A stretch of 35,543 bases of DNA from JAFARZ01 sp035651595 (GCA_035651595.1 DASRFJ010000226.1:1-35543); one strand, 5' to 3'; positions 1 to 8,579 are shown, counted from the stretch's first letter. Notes: generated by a model from the sequence alone, not told the origin. Program-made: numbers and translations.

Positions 1-38
1 TTCACGCCGGTACGGCGTCACCCGCAGCGACATCATGG

Positions 39-117
39 CTTCGTGGAAGACCGGCCCCCGTGAACAGGGGTCCCGCTACCACAAAGGGGAAAACCACCAC
101 GCTATCGAGGCCCATCA
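39..117 (+). repeat. Dispersed palindromic element, copy 1 (left arm degraded)
   Basis: The segment starts with CTTCGTGGAAGA, passes a small inner hairpin (cccccg...cagggg), then CCACAAAGGGGAAAACCACC and ACGCTATCGAGGCCCATCA. The same order of blocks recurs at 15466-15558 and, inverted, at 20704-20804. In this copy only the inner hairpin and the right arm are well kept. Weaker similarity to copy 2 continues to about position 170 (caccgggcagccagcg versus cacccggggagccagcg). It lies in a gene-free stretch downstream of orn. Confidence 0.7.
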
Positions 118-187
118 AGCCAGCCGCCGGCCCACCGGGCAGCCAGCGACCCGGGCAAACCCCCGAATAAGCCAACGAGTCCAAACA

Positions 188-212
188 GGGAGGGCAAGTG
201 TCCGCAATCATC
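188..212 (+). repeat. Solo half-site of the 28494-28538 inverted repeat
   Basis: The sequence GGGCAAGTGTCCGCAATCAT closely matches the right arm and flank of the perfect inverted repeat at 28494-28538 (GGGTAAGTGTCCGCAATGAT). The matching left arm is absent here. It may be a remnant of the same dispersed element. Confidence 0.45.
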
Positions 213-291
213 TGGAGCGCCCGGCGGCCCGCCCGGAATGGGCTAAATGTCCGATCCGCCGGGCCGCGGCGCCCTGCGGACGCATGAAGCG

Positions 292-410
292 GGCGCCGGG
301 ACGCCGGGCGGAGGCGCCGGGACGCCGGGACGCCGGGCGGAGGCGCCGAGCCGGGACGCCGGGCCGCGGCGCCGAGCCGGGACGCCGAGCCGGTCCGCCG
401 GTCCGCGGCG
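292..410. repeat. Imperfect GC-rich tandem repeats
   Basis: Units built on GCGCCGGGACGCCGGGCGG recur with variable length (about 21 to 29 bp), then drift into gccgagccgggacgcc units. Frames are open on both strands because the GC content is extreme, but none has a ribosome site or recognisable protein. I read this as non-coding simple-sequence expansion. Apart from the repeats listed, I see nothing else in 1-450. Confidence 0.6.
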
Positions 411-434
411 CCGCGGCGGAGGCGGGGGCACTTC

Positions 435-449
435 GCGGTCTAAGACCGC
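435..449 (-). terminator. Small hairpin after orn
   Basis: GCGGTC and GACCGC pair around a three-base loop (taa), directly after the orn stop codon on the minus strand. The stem is only 6 bp and has no U-run, so it is a weak terminator candidate. Confidence 0.3.
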
Positions 450-450
450 T

Positions 451-1068
451 TTACGCACCTGAACGCGCCGCACCGGGCTGCGTGAACTTCGCGGCGATCT
501 CGCGCGCCGTGGCGGAGTCCGGTCCTGGCTGCGGCACGAAGACCGCTTCGCGGTAGTACCGCAGTTCCTGCACGCTCTCCAGGATGTCGGCGAGCGCCCG
601 GTGCCCGCCGTGCTTTGCGGGGGAGGCGAAGTAGGCCCGCGGGTACCACCGGCGGGAGAGTTCCTTGATCGACGAGACGTCGACCATACGGTAGTGCAGG
701 TACGTGTCGAGTTCGGGCATGTCACGCGCGATGAACCAGCGGTCGGTGGCGATGGAGTTCCCGCACAGCGGCGCCCTGCGCGCCTCCCCGACGTGTCCGC
801 GCACGTATCCGAGCACTACGGACTGCGCTTCGGCCAGTGAGATCCCGCCTGCCAGCTCCGCGAGCAGTCCTGAGGTCGTGTGCATCTCCCGGACCACGTC
901 CGGCATGGTCTCGAGTGCCTCCGCGGGCGGCTTGATGATCAGGTCGATGCCCTCGTCGACCAGGTTCAGCTCTCCGTCGGTCACCAGGCACGCGATCTCG
1001 ATCAGGGCATCGCGCTCGATGTCGAGCCCCGTCATCTCGCAGTCGATCCACACGAGCCGGTCATTCAT
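451..1068 (-). CDS. orn: Oligoribonuclease
   Basis: This is a 3'-to-5' exoribonuclease of the DEDDh family that degrades 2-5 nt RNA fragments and linear dinucleotides (pGpG, pApA) to mononucleotides in the cytoplasm. The 205-residue length is close to the family's usual 180-215. The catalytic set is visible: D9 and E11 in WIDCEMTGLD, D109 in NSIATDRWF, H156 and D161 in HRALAD. The ATG at 1066-1068 opens directly with the conserved MNDRLVWIDCEM start. There is no Shine-Dalgarno sequence; a TAGGCT hexamer six bases upstream suggests a leaderless mRNA. The next gene upstream on the same strand starts about 900 bp away, with a 99-bp gap between the two genes. Confidence 0.95.
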   Translation of the reverse strand: MNDRLVWIDCEMTGLDIERDALIEIACLVTDGELNLVDEGIDLIIKPPAEALETMPDVVREMHTTSGLLAELAGGISLAEAQSVVLGYVRGHVGEARRAPLCGNSIATDRWFIARDMPELDTYLHYRMVDVSSIKELSRRWYPRAYFASPAKHGGHRALADILESVQELRYYREAVFVPQPGPDSATAREIAAKFTQPGAARSGA

Positions 1069-1074
1069 CCAAAC

Positions 1075-1080
1075 AGCCTA
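1075..1080 (-). promoter_or_regulatory. Candidate -10 of orn (leaderless)
   Basis: On the minus strand TAGGCT sits six bases before the orn ATG. This fits the TANNNT pattern of leaderless actinobacterial transcripts. No convincing -35 was seen. Confidence 0.35.
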
Positions 1081-1167
1081 TGACTATGACGACCTCCCGC
1101 GTTACTCCCGGTGCCCTCGAATGTGCCGATCTGATAACGGAAGGTCAGACGCCGCTGGCTGTCGATC

Positions 1168-1971
1168 CTAGACGCCGGTGGCGGTCAACGACGGGGCCGG
1201 CGTCGCCGAGGAAGCTGACGCGGCCAGATCCCGCGCCGGCCGGGGACCCCGCTGCCCGAGTGCGATCGCGCCAGCCCGCCGCGCCACACCCGGAACCGGA
1301 ACCGAACCAGGAACCGCACCCGAACCCGAACCGCCACCCGAACCCGGACGAGCGGGCCGGGTCAGCGTGACGCTGTGCGCGGGGGTCAGCTGGTCGATGT
1401 CGATGCAGCCGGGGCCGATGTTCGTGCAGTCGGGCACCTGGGACGCGCCGAAGTGCCCGCCCCGAGCCCACAGCGCACGACTGCGGGAAAGGCCAGCGGA
1501 CTGATCCGCCTGCCGGAACGAGGCCGGCTGGCCGGCCGGCCAGCGCCGCGGGATCGACCAGGAGTCGAGCCAGCCGAGGATGTCGCTGAGCCCGGCCATC
1601 GTGTGGCTGGTGAACGGCTCGCGCGGCGTGCCAAGGACGCCGATCTGCACGCACAGCCGGCCCTCGCGATTGACCCTCGGCAGCGGATGGCCGAAGTCAT
1701 CCTGGAGGTACTCGATGTGCTCGCGGGTGCCGAGCGCGCGGCCGGCCCGGACGATCGGCAGCAACTGCGCGACGTCGCCGGTCACCGGATCCCACACCAG
1801 ATGGCACGGCCGGCCTTCCGCCACCAGCCGCTGCGCGGCGGAGGTAACCGAGATGGCTCGCGGATCGGTTCCGAATGTCAGCCAGACAACCCTGGGCGCC
1901 CCGCCCTGCATCTGCCCGCCATCATTACCTGCTCGGATGCATCTAGCTCCGCGCATCCATGCGTCCGCCAC
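1168..1971 (-). CDS. PGRP/amidase-2-like protein, probably non-catalytic
   Basis: A 267-residue protein. The core (about residues 25-190) has the layout of peptidoglycan-recognition/amidase-2 proteins: VVWLTFGTDP, an SAAQRLVAEGRPCHLVWDPVTG block, VNREGRLCVQIGV, PRRWPAG, and GGHFGASQVPDC near the end. In active amidases of this fold a zinc-binding His usually follows the first VVW; here it is Leu (VVWL), so catalysis is doubtful. Residues from about 205 on are a low-complexity Gly/Ser/Pro/Ala tail. No signal peptide is visible. The GTG start is chosen because AGGGAGG lies 7 bases upstream. It could equally be a phage-type or cell-wall-binding protein; the fold assignment comes from motif memory only. 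Confidence 0.6.
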   Translation of the reverse strand: MADAWMRGARCIRAGNDGGQMQGGAPRVVWLTFGTDPRAISVTSAAQRLVAEGRPCHLVWDPVTGDVAQLLPIVRAGRALGTREHIEYLQDDFGHPLPRVNREGRLCVQIGVLGTPREPFTSHTMAGLSDILGWLDSWSIPRRWPAGQPASFRQADQSAGLSRSRALWARGGHFGASQVPDCTNIGPGCIDIDQLTPAHSVTLTRPARPGSGGGSGSGAVPGSVPVPGVARRAGAIALGQRGPRPARDLAASASSATPAPSLTATGV

Positions 1972-2113
1972 CAGCGGACCTCCCTTGCTCGAACGTGCTC
2001 GAAACGGTCTAGACCTTATGGCTCCCTCTTCCTCTGCTTACGTCACGATCGGTGATTAGTCCAGAGGGTCGCGTCGAGAAGATTTGGCGTTCTGTCGCGT
2101 TCTACGATGCGGT

Positions 2114-3154
2114 ATGCACACCGTTCCTCCTGGAATCGCCAGCGTGCCCCGGCTGGAAGAGTGGCTCACCAACGCGCTCAACGCCCCCGCGCCGGTATCT
2201 GTGGCGTCGATCGAGCTCATCACCGGCGGCCGGTCGAACCTGACCTACCGCGTCATGATCAAAGAAGAGCGAACGGTGGTGCTGCGCCGTCCCCCGCTTG
2301 GCCACGTGCTGCCGACCGCGCACGACATGTCCCGCGAGTTCCGCGTGCTGACCGGGCTCACCGGAACCAGAGTTCCGGTGGCGCGCCCGATCGCGCTCTG
2401 CGCGGACGCCGAGGTGATCGGCGCGCCGTTCTACGTGATGGAGTTCGTGCCCGGCCGGATCTTCCGCACCCTCGAGGCCGCGGCCGCACTCACGGAAGAC
2501 CAGGCAACGCAGCTGTCCGAAGCGCTCGCGGACATGCTCGCCAGCATCCACGCCGTGGACCTGGCCGCCACAGGTCTCGACACCCTGGGCCGGGGCGCCG
2601 GCTACCTGCGGCGGCAGCTCGACCGCTGGCAGCGCCAGTGGGAACTCTCCGCCACAAGAACCGTGCCCGGCTACGACACCCTCGTCAGCAGGCTCGACCA
2701 GGGCATGCCCGCAGAGGGTGACACCACCCTGGTGCACGGCGACTTCCGGATCGACAACGTCCTGGTCGACACCGCCCAGGCCCCGCGGATCGCCGCCGTC
2801 GTGGACTGGGAGATGGCGACCCTCGGCGACCCGCTGGCGGACCTCGGCCTCACGCTCGTCTACTGGACCGAGGCCGGCGAGGTGGGTTGGCTGCCGATGT
2901 CAACGAACGCCACCGCCGCGCCCGGGTTCCATACCCGGGCGGAGTTCGCCGCCGCATACGCCGGCCGGACGGGACGTGACGTGTCACGGATCGAGTACTA
3001 CATGGCGTTCGGCTATTTCAAGCTTGCCGTCGTTCTCGAAGGCATCAACGCCAGGTACCTGAAACAACAGACGGTGGGCGACGGCTTCGACCGGGAAGGC
3101 AAGGCGGTCCCGCTCCTGATCGCCCGTGCCCACCAGATCCTCGACGCCGGTTAA
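2114..3154 (+). CDS. APH-fold phosphotransferase family protein (ACAD10/11-N-like)
   Basis: A 346-residue kinase-like protein of the aminoglycoside-phosphotransferase superfamily. The Brenner motif HGDFRIDN (H208, D210, N215) and the metal-binding DWEMATLGDP (D231) are intact. A glycine loop TGGRSNLTY (about 38-46) and the VLRRPP segment match the subgroup that resembles the N-terminal kinase domain of ACAD10/ACAD11. That group is thought to phosphorylate hydroxyacyl-CoA substrates, but the substrate here is unknown. The ATG at 2114 gives a normal family N-terminus (PRLEEWL); an in-frame TTG at 2084 would add ten atypical residues. No clear ribosome site is seen. It diverges from the amidase-like gene across 142 bp, in which I see nothing else notable. 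Confidence 0.85.
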   Translation: MHTVPPGIASVPRLEEWLTNALNAPAPVSVASIELITGGRSNLTYRVMIKEERTVVLRRPPLGHVLPTAHDMSREFRVLTGLTGTRVPVARPIALCADAEVIGAPFYVMEFVPGRIFRTLEAAAALTEDQATQLSEALADMLASIHAVDLAATGLDTLGRGAGYLRRQLDRWQRQWELSATRTVPGYDTLVSRLDQGMPAEGDTTLVHGDFRIDNVLVDTAQAPRIAAVVDWEMATLGDPLADLGLTLVYWTEAGEVGWLPMSTNATAAPGFHTRAEFAAAYAGRTGRDVSRIEYYMAFGYFKLAVVLEGINARYLKQQTVGDGFDREGKAVPLLIARAHQILDAG

Positions 3155-3165
3155 CCCAGGCACCC

Positions 3166-3211
3166 GGCGCCCCGCTCTCGCCAGGCCGTGGCCTGGCGCC
3201 CCGCTCTCGCC
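3166..3211. terminator. Hairpin between 17-bp direct repeats, convergent terminator
   Basis: CGCCAGGCC (3179-3187) and GGCCTGGCG (3190-3198) form a perfect 9-bp stem with a two-base loop. It is flanked by two copies of GGCGCCCCGCTCTCGCC at 3166-3182 and 3195-3211. It lies between the convergent phosphotransferase and membrane-protein genes, so it could end transcription from both sides. There is no U-run. Confidence 0.5.
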
Positions 3212-3280
3212 GGGCCGAGATTCGACGCCCCGCTTACGCCGACCCTCCGCTCTTATAGACGCGCAACGCTCCAGGAAAGT

Positions 3281-3766
3281 TCACGCGGGTTTGAAATAGG
3301 CACTCGACTCCGGCCGCCACAGGAACCAGATCGCGCCGAGGCCGACCAGCCAGACCAGCACTTCGAAGACCAGGCTGAGCGCGGTCTCCGGCTGCCGGAA
3401 GAACGCGATGAGGCCGATCGTGTTGAACGCGAACAGCACACACGAGACGATCCGCGCCCAGCTCATGCCCTTCCCGTTGGCCCACGCCATGACCAGCCAC
3501 AGCGCGATGCCGATCACCGCGGACACGATCGCCGCCGCGATGATCTGGTTGTACAGGTGATTGACCTGGGTGACCGTGTAGTGCGGGTAGTGCGACCTGA
3601 TCGCGCTCTTCAGGCTGCCGGTGGTGGTCAGCGACAGGATGAGGCTGATCGCGCTGATCGCCGCCCCCGCGTACATCAGCTTGACCGCGTTGCGCACCGG
3701 TTGCGGGGCCGGCGGGCGCTCGGTCTGGACGGTGCCCCCGGAGGACGGATAAGGCGTGTACGACAT
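3281..3766 (-). CDS. Small four-helix membrane protein, function unknown
   Basis: A 161-residue protein with a short polar, Pro-rich N-terminus (MSYTPYPSSGG) followed by about four hydrophobic helices, near residues 28-48, 75-96, 103-121 and 127-148. The C-terminus is WRPESSAYFKPA. I know similar uncharacterised proteins in actinobacteria, with no established role. The ATG at 3764-3766 is preferred over upstream frame-extending starts because AGAGG lies 7 bases upstream and the protein then starts like its relatives. It is divergent from the CPBP protease gene, with 65 bp between starts, so the two may share a promoter region. Confidence 0.7.
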   Translation of the reverse strand: MSYTPYPSSGGTVQTERPPAPQPVRNAVKLMYAGAAISAISLILSLTTTGSLKSAIRSHYPHYTVTQVNHLYNQIIAAAIVSAVIGIALWLVMAWANGKGMSWARIVSCVLFAFNTIGLIAFFRQPETALSLVFEVLVWLVGLGAIWFLWRPESSAYFKPA

Positions 3767-3831
3767 GGTGAACCTCTGGACTTTCCGGTGCCGCATCCAG
3801 CAGCTTAGTAGTTCGGCGAGAAGGCGATACT

Positions 3832-4614
3832 GTGACGGTGACTGAGAACGTATCAGTACTTGACGACCGCCAGACACGGTTGCTGCGCCTGGAAATCGTT
3901 TGTGTCTTCGCGGTCTCGCTCGGCGCGAGCGGGCTGTACGCGCTGGTCAGCTTTATCGGCTCGCTGACCGCACGGCAGTCGCTTGGCAAGCAGACCGCGA
4001 CGCTCAACGGCTCGCTGGCGCCGGGCCGCCCCCTGCTCGACCTGTTCCTCCAGCTGACGAACATCACCCTCGCGCTGTCTCCGGTGCTGCTGGTGTTCTA
4101 CTTGCTGGCCAGGGCGGGGGAGGGGCCGCGCACCATCGGCCTCGACGCAACCCAGCCAGCCCGCGACCTCGGTCGCGGCGCGGCGATCGCCGCGGTGATC
4201 GGCGGCAGCGGACTCGGCCTCTACCTAGCCGCATTCCACCTCGGCATGAACCTAAACGTGGTGGCGGAGAACCTGCCGGACGTGTGGTGGCGCATCCCCG
4301 TGCTGATTTTGTCCGCGATCCAGAACGGCGCCCTGGAGGAGATCGTCGTCGTCGGCTACCTGCTGACCAGGCTCGACAAGCTCGGCGTGAAGGCGCCGGC
4401 CGCGATCGCCATCAGCGCCTGCATCCGCGGGTCGTATCATCTCTACCAGGGGGCCGGCGGCTTCATCGGCAACGCGACGATGGGCGTCATCTTCGGCTAT
4501 TTGTACAAACGGTGGGGGCGGGTGACACCGCTGATCATCGCCCACTCGCTGATCGACTCGGTCGCGTTTGTTGGCTACGCGCTGTTGCACGGGCACGTTT
4601 CGTGGTTGCCGTGA
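3832..4614 (+). CDS. CPBP family intramembrane glutamic protease
   Basis: A 260-residue polytopic membrane protein of the CPBP (CAAX protease and bacteriocin-processing) family. The three active-site motifs are present: E169-E170 in GALEEIVVVGYLL, H203 in RGSYHLYQGAGG, and H238 with D242 in AHSLIDSVAF. The Arg that often follows the first motif is Gly-Tyr here, as I recall for an actinobacterial subgroup carrying VVVGYL. Several hydrophobic helices span residues 20-45, 70-93, 115-136, 152-166, 186-198 and 210-250. The GTG start has GAAGG 7 bases upstream. The substrate is unknown. Confidence 0.85.
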   Translation: MTVTENVSVLDDRQTRLLRLEIVCVFAVSLGASGLYALVSFIGSLTARQSLGKQTATLNGSLAPGRPLLDLFLQLTNITLALSPVLLVFYLLARAGEGPRTIGLDATQPARDLGRGAAIAAVIGGSGLGLYLAAFHLGMNLNVVAENLPDVWWRIPVLILSAIQNGALEEIVVVGYLLTRLDKLGVKAPAAIAISACIRGSYHLYQGAGGFIGNATMGVIFGYLYKRWGRVTPLIIAHSLIDSVAFVGYALLHGHVSWLP

Positions 4615-4624
4615 CGCAAAAGTG

Positions 4625-4663
4625 TTGACGGTATACAAAACGCCCTAATATCATTAGATGATA
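4625..4663 (+). promoter_or_regulatory. Candidate promoter and operator of the IclR-amidase unit
   Basis: This AT-rich patch contains TTGACG (4625-4630), the palindrome GTATAC (4631-4636), TAATAT (4646-4651) and an inverted repeat TATCAT-tag-ATGATA (4649-4663). The 15-bp spacing between TTGACG and TAATAT is short. The inverted repeat overlaps the putative -10, which suits a repressor site for the adjacent IclR protein. This is inference from position only. Confidence 0.4.
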
Positions 4664-4730
4664 GAAATCTTCTGACGAACCGATACAGCGCGGCCGAAGA
4701 TCCACGGGGGTGCGATGGCTGGAGTTAGTT

Positions 4731-5510
4731 ATGGCTAAAGCAGCGTTGGTCAAGATGCCTCCCGAGGCGAGCGCCGTCAAGGGTTGCGAGGGAGCCCGCC
4801 GGGTACTCGCGCTGATGCTGGCGTTTTCCGCGGACCGCAACACGCTCAGCGCCCGCGATCTGGCGTCCGCGACGGGGATCGCGCTGCCCAGCGTCTACCG
4901 GTACATCACGCTGCTGCGCGAAACGGGGCTGCTCGCCGAGGCGGACCGCGGCAGCTTCCGGCTGTCCGCGCGGATGATCGGCCTCGCCCGGGCCGCCGAA
5001 GCTGCCGAGTCGATCATCGACATCGCCGACCCGGTGATGCGCGCGCTCATGACCGAGACCGAGGAGACCGTGATCCTGGTCCGGCTGATCGGCCGGTCCG
5101 CGGTGTGCGTGCACCGGGTCGAGTCAGGGCACCACCTGCGCACCACGTTCGAGCCCGGCCAGCCGCTGCCGCTGGAGCGCGGCGCCAGCGCCCGGATCCT
5201 GCTGGCCGGCCTGTCCCCGGAGACGCGCCGCGAGTACCTGTCCTCGTTCGCTACCCGCGATCCGGCCGGCGCCGCCCTGCTGGAGGAGAAGGTCGTGCTC
5301 GCCGCCAAGCACGGCTACGCGGTGAGCGAGGAGGAGATCGACCGCGGCGTGTGGGCCGCGTCCGCGCCGGTTCTCCAGGGCAGGCGGACCGTGGCGGCGC
5401 TGACGATCCCGTCCCCGCTGTCCCGGGCGCCGACCGTGCTGCGTGAGCAGCGGCTGACTCAGGTGCGCGGCGCGGCGCGGGCGATCGGCGCCGCGCTGGC
5501 GAGCGCCTGA
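4731..5510 (+). CDS. IclR family transcriptional regulator
   Basis: A 259-residue regulator. The N-terminal winged helix-turn-helix (about 20-80) reads ARRVLALMLAFSADRNTLS, then LASATGIALPSVYRYITLLRETGLL. The C-terminal effector domain (about 90-255) carries VHRVESGHHLRTTFEPGQPLPLE... and ARILLAGL, typical of IclR proteins. The ATG at 4731 has TGGAG 7 bases upstream. It lies 29 bp before the amidase gene on the same strand, so it probably regulates that gene and itself; the ligand may be the amidase substrate or product, but this is not visible in the sequence. Confidence 0.9.
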   Translation: MAKAALVKMPPEASAVKGCEGARRVLALMLAFSADRNTLSARDLASATGIALPSVYRYITLLRETGLLAEADRGSFRLSARMIGLARAAEAAESIIDIADPVMRALMTETEETVILVRLIGRSAVCVHRVESGHHLRTTFEPGQPLPLERGASARILLAGLSPETRREYLSSFATRDPAGAALLEEKVVLAAKHGYAVSEEEIDRGVWAASAPVLQGRRTVAALTIPSPLSRAPTVLREQRLTQVRGAARAIGAALASA

Positions 5511-5539
5511 GCCTGCGGCCGACGCGTTATCCTTCCGGC

Positions 5540-7078
5540 ATGCCGGACTTCCGCGATCCGCGGCACGTGATTCCTGGAACGGACCTCGACGTCGGCAACG
5601 TGACGCTGTCGTCCCTGCGGGCCGCGATGGCGGCCGGTGCCCTGACCTCGGCGACCCTGACCGAGTACTACCTGCGCCGGATCAGTCGGCTGAACCCGGG
5701 GTTGCACGCGGTCATCACCGTCAACCCCGCCGCGGCCGCCGAAGCCGCGGCCAGCGACACCCGGCCCGGCCCGCCTCGCCCGCTGGAAGGCATCCCGGTC
5801 CTGGTCAAGGACAACGTCGGCGTGGCGGGCATGCCGACCACCGCGGGTTCGCCGGCGCTGCTCCCGGTGTCGCCGCCGGACGCGTTCCTGACCGGGAAAC
5901 TCCGCGCGGCCGGGGCAGTGATCCTCGGCAAGGCGAACCTGTCGGAGTGGGCGAACTTCCGCTCCACGCACCCGACCAGCGGCTGGTCCACGCTCGGCGG
6001 CCAGACCGTCAACCCGTACGCGCTCGACCGCAACCCGTCCGGCTCCAGTTCGGGCTCCGCGGCCGGCGTCGCGGCGGGCCTGGCACCGCTGGCCGTCGGC
6101 ACCGAGACCGACGGCTCGATCGTCTGCCCGGCCAGCGCCTGCGGCATCGTCGGCATCAAGCCGACGATCGGCATGATCAGCCGCCGCGGCATCGTGCCGA
6201 TCTCCCCTGTCCAGGACACGGCGGGCCCGATGGCTACGTGCGTGGCTGATGCCGCCGCGCTGCTCTCCGTCCTCGCCGGTCCCGACCCAGAAGACCCCAT
6301 AGCGACCGAACGATCCTCGGTTTCTCAGTCCTTTTCCTCGTGCTTGGATCCGGAGGCTCTCGACGGCGCGCGGCTCGGCATCTGGCGTGCTGGCTCGGCC
6401 GAGGCGGGGCCGGCCACGGCCGCCGTGCTCGACGACGTCGTCGCCCGGCTTCGCTCGCTCGGCGCGGCGGTGGTCGACCCTGTTGTGCTGCCCGACGCGG
6501 CGCGGATCGCGGAGCCGGAATTCGAGGCGCTGGAGCACGAGTTCAAGTACGGCATCAACGCGTACCTGGCGTGGCTTTCCGCGGTGGCGGGGTTCAGCGG
6601 GCCTGCTACCTTGGCCGAACTCATCGACTTCAACAAGCGCAACGCCGGCTTGGTGCTGTCCCGGTTCGGCCAGGAGATCTTCGAGTCTGCTGAGGGGCGT
6701 CCGGGTACGTTGTCCGATCCGGGATACATCTCGGCCAGGCGTGCCGCCACGTCCTTCGCGGTGACCGCCCTCGAGCAGCCGCTCGCCGACTCGAACCTGG
6801 ACGCCATCGTCTCGCTGACCACCGGACCGGCCTGGCTGACCGACTACGTGCTCGGTGACCACCACGTCTTCAGCACCTCAAGCCCCGCAGCCGTGGCCGG
6901 GTGCCCCTCGATCACCGTGCCCGCCGGCTACGTGTCCGGCCTCCCCGTCGGCGTCTCCTTCACCGGCGCCCAATGGACCGAACCCCGCCTGATCGCCCTC
7001 GCCTACGCATTCGAGCAAGCCACCCACCACCGCCATCCCCCCGCCCTAGCCGCCACCCTCCCCGCGCCCCAGCTCTGA
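5540..7078 (+). CDS. Amidase-signature family amidohydrolase
   Basis: A 512-residue amidase-signature enzyme that hydrolyses carboxamide C-N bonds with a Ser-cisSer-Lys triad. K90 is in VLVKDN, the cis-Ser is probably S169 in NPSGSSSGSAAG, and the nucleophile S193 is in GTETDGSIVCP; the 24-residue spacing between the two serines matches the family. The length also fits the group that includes peptide amidases. The usual GGS-I-R core is DGSIVCP here, a small departure. The ATG at 5540 follows the IclR gene by 29 bp. Substrate unknown. Nothing in the sequence ties it to GatA: no gatB or gatC is nearby. Confidence 0.9.
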   Translation: MPDFRDPRHVIPGTDLDVGNVTLSSLRAAMAAGALTSATLTEYYLRRISRLNPGLHAVITVNPAAAAEAAASDTRPGPPRPLEGIPVLVKDNVGVAGMPTTAGSPALLPVSPPDAFLTGKLRAAGAVILGKANLSEWANFRSTHPTSGWSTLGGQTVNPYALDRNPSGSSSGSAAGVAAGLAPLAVGTETDGSIVCPASACGIVGIKPTIGMISRRGIVPISPVQDTAGPMATCVADAAALLSVLAGPDPEDPIATERSSVSQSFSSCLDPEALDGARLGIWRAGSAEAGPATAAVLDDVVARLRSLGAAVVDPVVLPDAARIAEPEFEALEHEFKYGINAYLAWLSAVAGFSGPATLAELIDFNKRNAGLVLSRFGQEIFESAEGRPGTLSDPGYISARRAATSFAVTALEQPLADSNLDAIVSLTTGPAWLTDYVLGDHHVFSTSSPAAVAGCPSITVPAGYVSGLPVGVSFTGAQWTEPRLIALAYAFEQATHHRHPPALAATLPAPQL

Positions 7079-7156
7079 CCCCGCCCCCGCCGCCGTTCCC
7101 GCTCGCGAGCCGCACCGCCCGTGGCCGGGCGGGTCCGCGCGGGGTTCGGTGGGCGC

Positions 7157-7182
7157 GGGGGGCGCGGCGGGGCGGGGCGGGG
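7157..7182 (+). other. Potential G-quadruplex tract upstream of mshC
   Basis: Four runs of at least four G (7157-7162, 7169-7172, 7174-7177, 7179-7182) are separated by one to six bases. It lies in a G-rich 228-bp gap between the amidase and mshC. Further G-runs follow at about 7205-7260. Whether it folds is unknown. Confidence 0.35.
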
Positions 7183-7306
7183 TTCGTGGCGCCCGAAGCT
7201 CCATAGAGGGGGGTTGGGGGGCCACGCACCTCCTTTGCGGGGGTGGCGGCGGTGGGGGTGGGCGGCGCCTATGTCCTGGTTCGGGCGGGAGGGTAACCTG
7301 ACCAGC

Positions 7307-8542
7307 GTGGAAACGTGGGGTCGTGCCGAGGTGCCCGAACTACCGGGGGACGGGCCCGTGCCGCTGTTGCGGGATACGGCGTCCGGTGAGCTGCTGCCAG
7401 CGGTAACCGGGCCGGTCGCGACGATGTACGCGTGTGGCATCACGCCGTACGATGCCACGCATATCGGGCACGCCGCCACGTACACCGCCTGGGACCTGCT
7501 GGTCCGGGCGATGCTCGATTCGGCGCCGCGGCCTGAGGTCGTTTACGCGCAGAACGTCACCGATGTGGACGAACCGCTGCTTGAGCGGGCGGAGCGGGAC
7601 CATGAGGACTGGCGCGAGCTGGCCCTGCGCGAGACCGACCGGTACCGCAGGGACATGGAGGCGCTGCGCGTCCTGCCGCCCACGTACCTGGTCGGTGCCG
7701 TGGAGGCAGTGCCGATCATCGACGCTTTCGCCGCACGGCTGGCCGAACGAGGCGCGCTGTACAACGTCGATGACGACGTCTACTTCGCGAAGTCGGCGGA
7801 CACCGCGTTCGGGGCGCTGTCCGGTCCTGGTTCGGTGAGCAACTACGACCCGGCGCAGATGTCCAGCCTGTTCGCGCGGCATGGCGGCGACCCCGCGCGG
7901 CCAGGAAAGAAGGACCCGCTCGATCCGCTGGTCTGGAGTGCCGAACGGCCGGGTGAGCCCGCCTGGGAATCGCGCTTCGGCCCGGGACGGCCGGGGTGGC
8001 ACGTGGAGTGCGCGGCGATCGCGGCGGAATACCTCGGCGTCGCGTTCGACGTGCAGGCCGGCGGTTCCGACCTGGTGTTTCCGCACCACGAGATGAGCGG
8101 CTCGCACGCCAGGGTGGCGTTCGCTCCCGCGGAGCGCGTGTTCGCCCGCGTGTATGCGCACGCCGGAATGGTCAGCTACCAGGGCGAGAAGATGTCCAAG
8201 TCGCTCGGCAACCTGGTGTTCGTGAACCGGTTGCTCGCGGACGGGACGGACCCGATGGCCATCCGGCTGGCGCTGCTGGCCCACCACTACAGCGATGACT
8301 GGGAGTGGACCGACGACTGCCTCGCCCAGGCGCAAGCGCGGCTAGACCGCTGGCGCGACGCGGTGGACCGTGCCCGCGGGGCCGGGGGAGAAGAGGTACT
8401 CGACGGCGTGCGCGCCGCGGTCGCCAACGACCTCGACGCACCGCGCGCCCTGGCAGTCGTGGACGCCTGGGCGGAAAGCGGAGACGGCGGCGGCGAGCTA
8501 GTCCGCAAGACGGTCGACGCCCTGCTCGGCGTGCGCTTGTAA
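7307..8542 (+). CDS. mshC: Mycothiol ligase MshC (Cys:GlcN-Ins ligase)
   Basis: MshC joins cysteine to 1D-myo-inosityl 2-amino-2-deoxy-alpha-D-glucopyranoside using ATP, the third step of mycothiol synthesis in the cytosol. It is a class I aminoacyl-tRNA-synthetase relative derived from CysS. Visible features: C43 zinc ligand in ACGITPYD, HIGH at 52-55, WHVEC with C235, HHE at 260-262 and KMSKS at 295-299. The anticodon-binding part of CysS is absent, and 411 residues is the MshC length. The GTG at 7307 (VETWGRAEVP) matches the usual MQSWxxxEVP start; GGAGGG lies 13 bases upstream, rather far. An in-frame ATG at 7271 is the alternative. The downstream DUF4192 gene is separated by 117 bp. Confidence 0.93.
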   Translation: METWGRAEVPELPGDGPVPLLRDTASGELLPAVTGPVATMYACGITPYDATHIGHAATYTAWDLLVRAMLDSAPRPEVVYAQNVTDVDEPLLERAERDHEDWRELALRETDRYRRDMEALRVLPPTYLVGAVEAVPIIDAFAARLAERGALYNVDDDVYFAKSADTAFGALSGPGSVSNYDPAQMSSLFARHGGDPARPGKKDPLDPLVWSAERPGEPAWESRFGPGRPGWHVECAAIAAEYLGVAFDVQAGGSDLVFPHHEMSGSHARVAFAPAERVFARVYAHAGMVSYQGEKMSKSLGNLVFVNRLLADGTDPMAIRLALLAHHYSDDWEWTDDCLAQAQARLDRWRDAVDRARGAGGEEVLDGVRAAVANDLDAPRALAVVDAWAESGDGGGELVRKTVDALLGVRL

Positions 8543-8579
8543 CGCGCCGGGACATCGCTGTCAAACCGCCCCGGATACC

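Noticed and set aside
35..556. 173-codon plus-strand frame in the left repeat region
   Set aside because: Composed of Arg/Ala/Gly-rich sequence from GC repeats and overlaps the 3' end of orn antisense.
5459..6865. 468-codon minus-strand frame opposite the amidase
   Set aside because: Antisense shadow; the amidase triad is intact on the plus strand.
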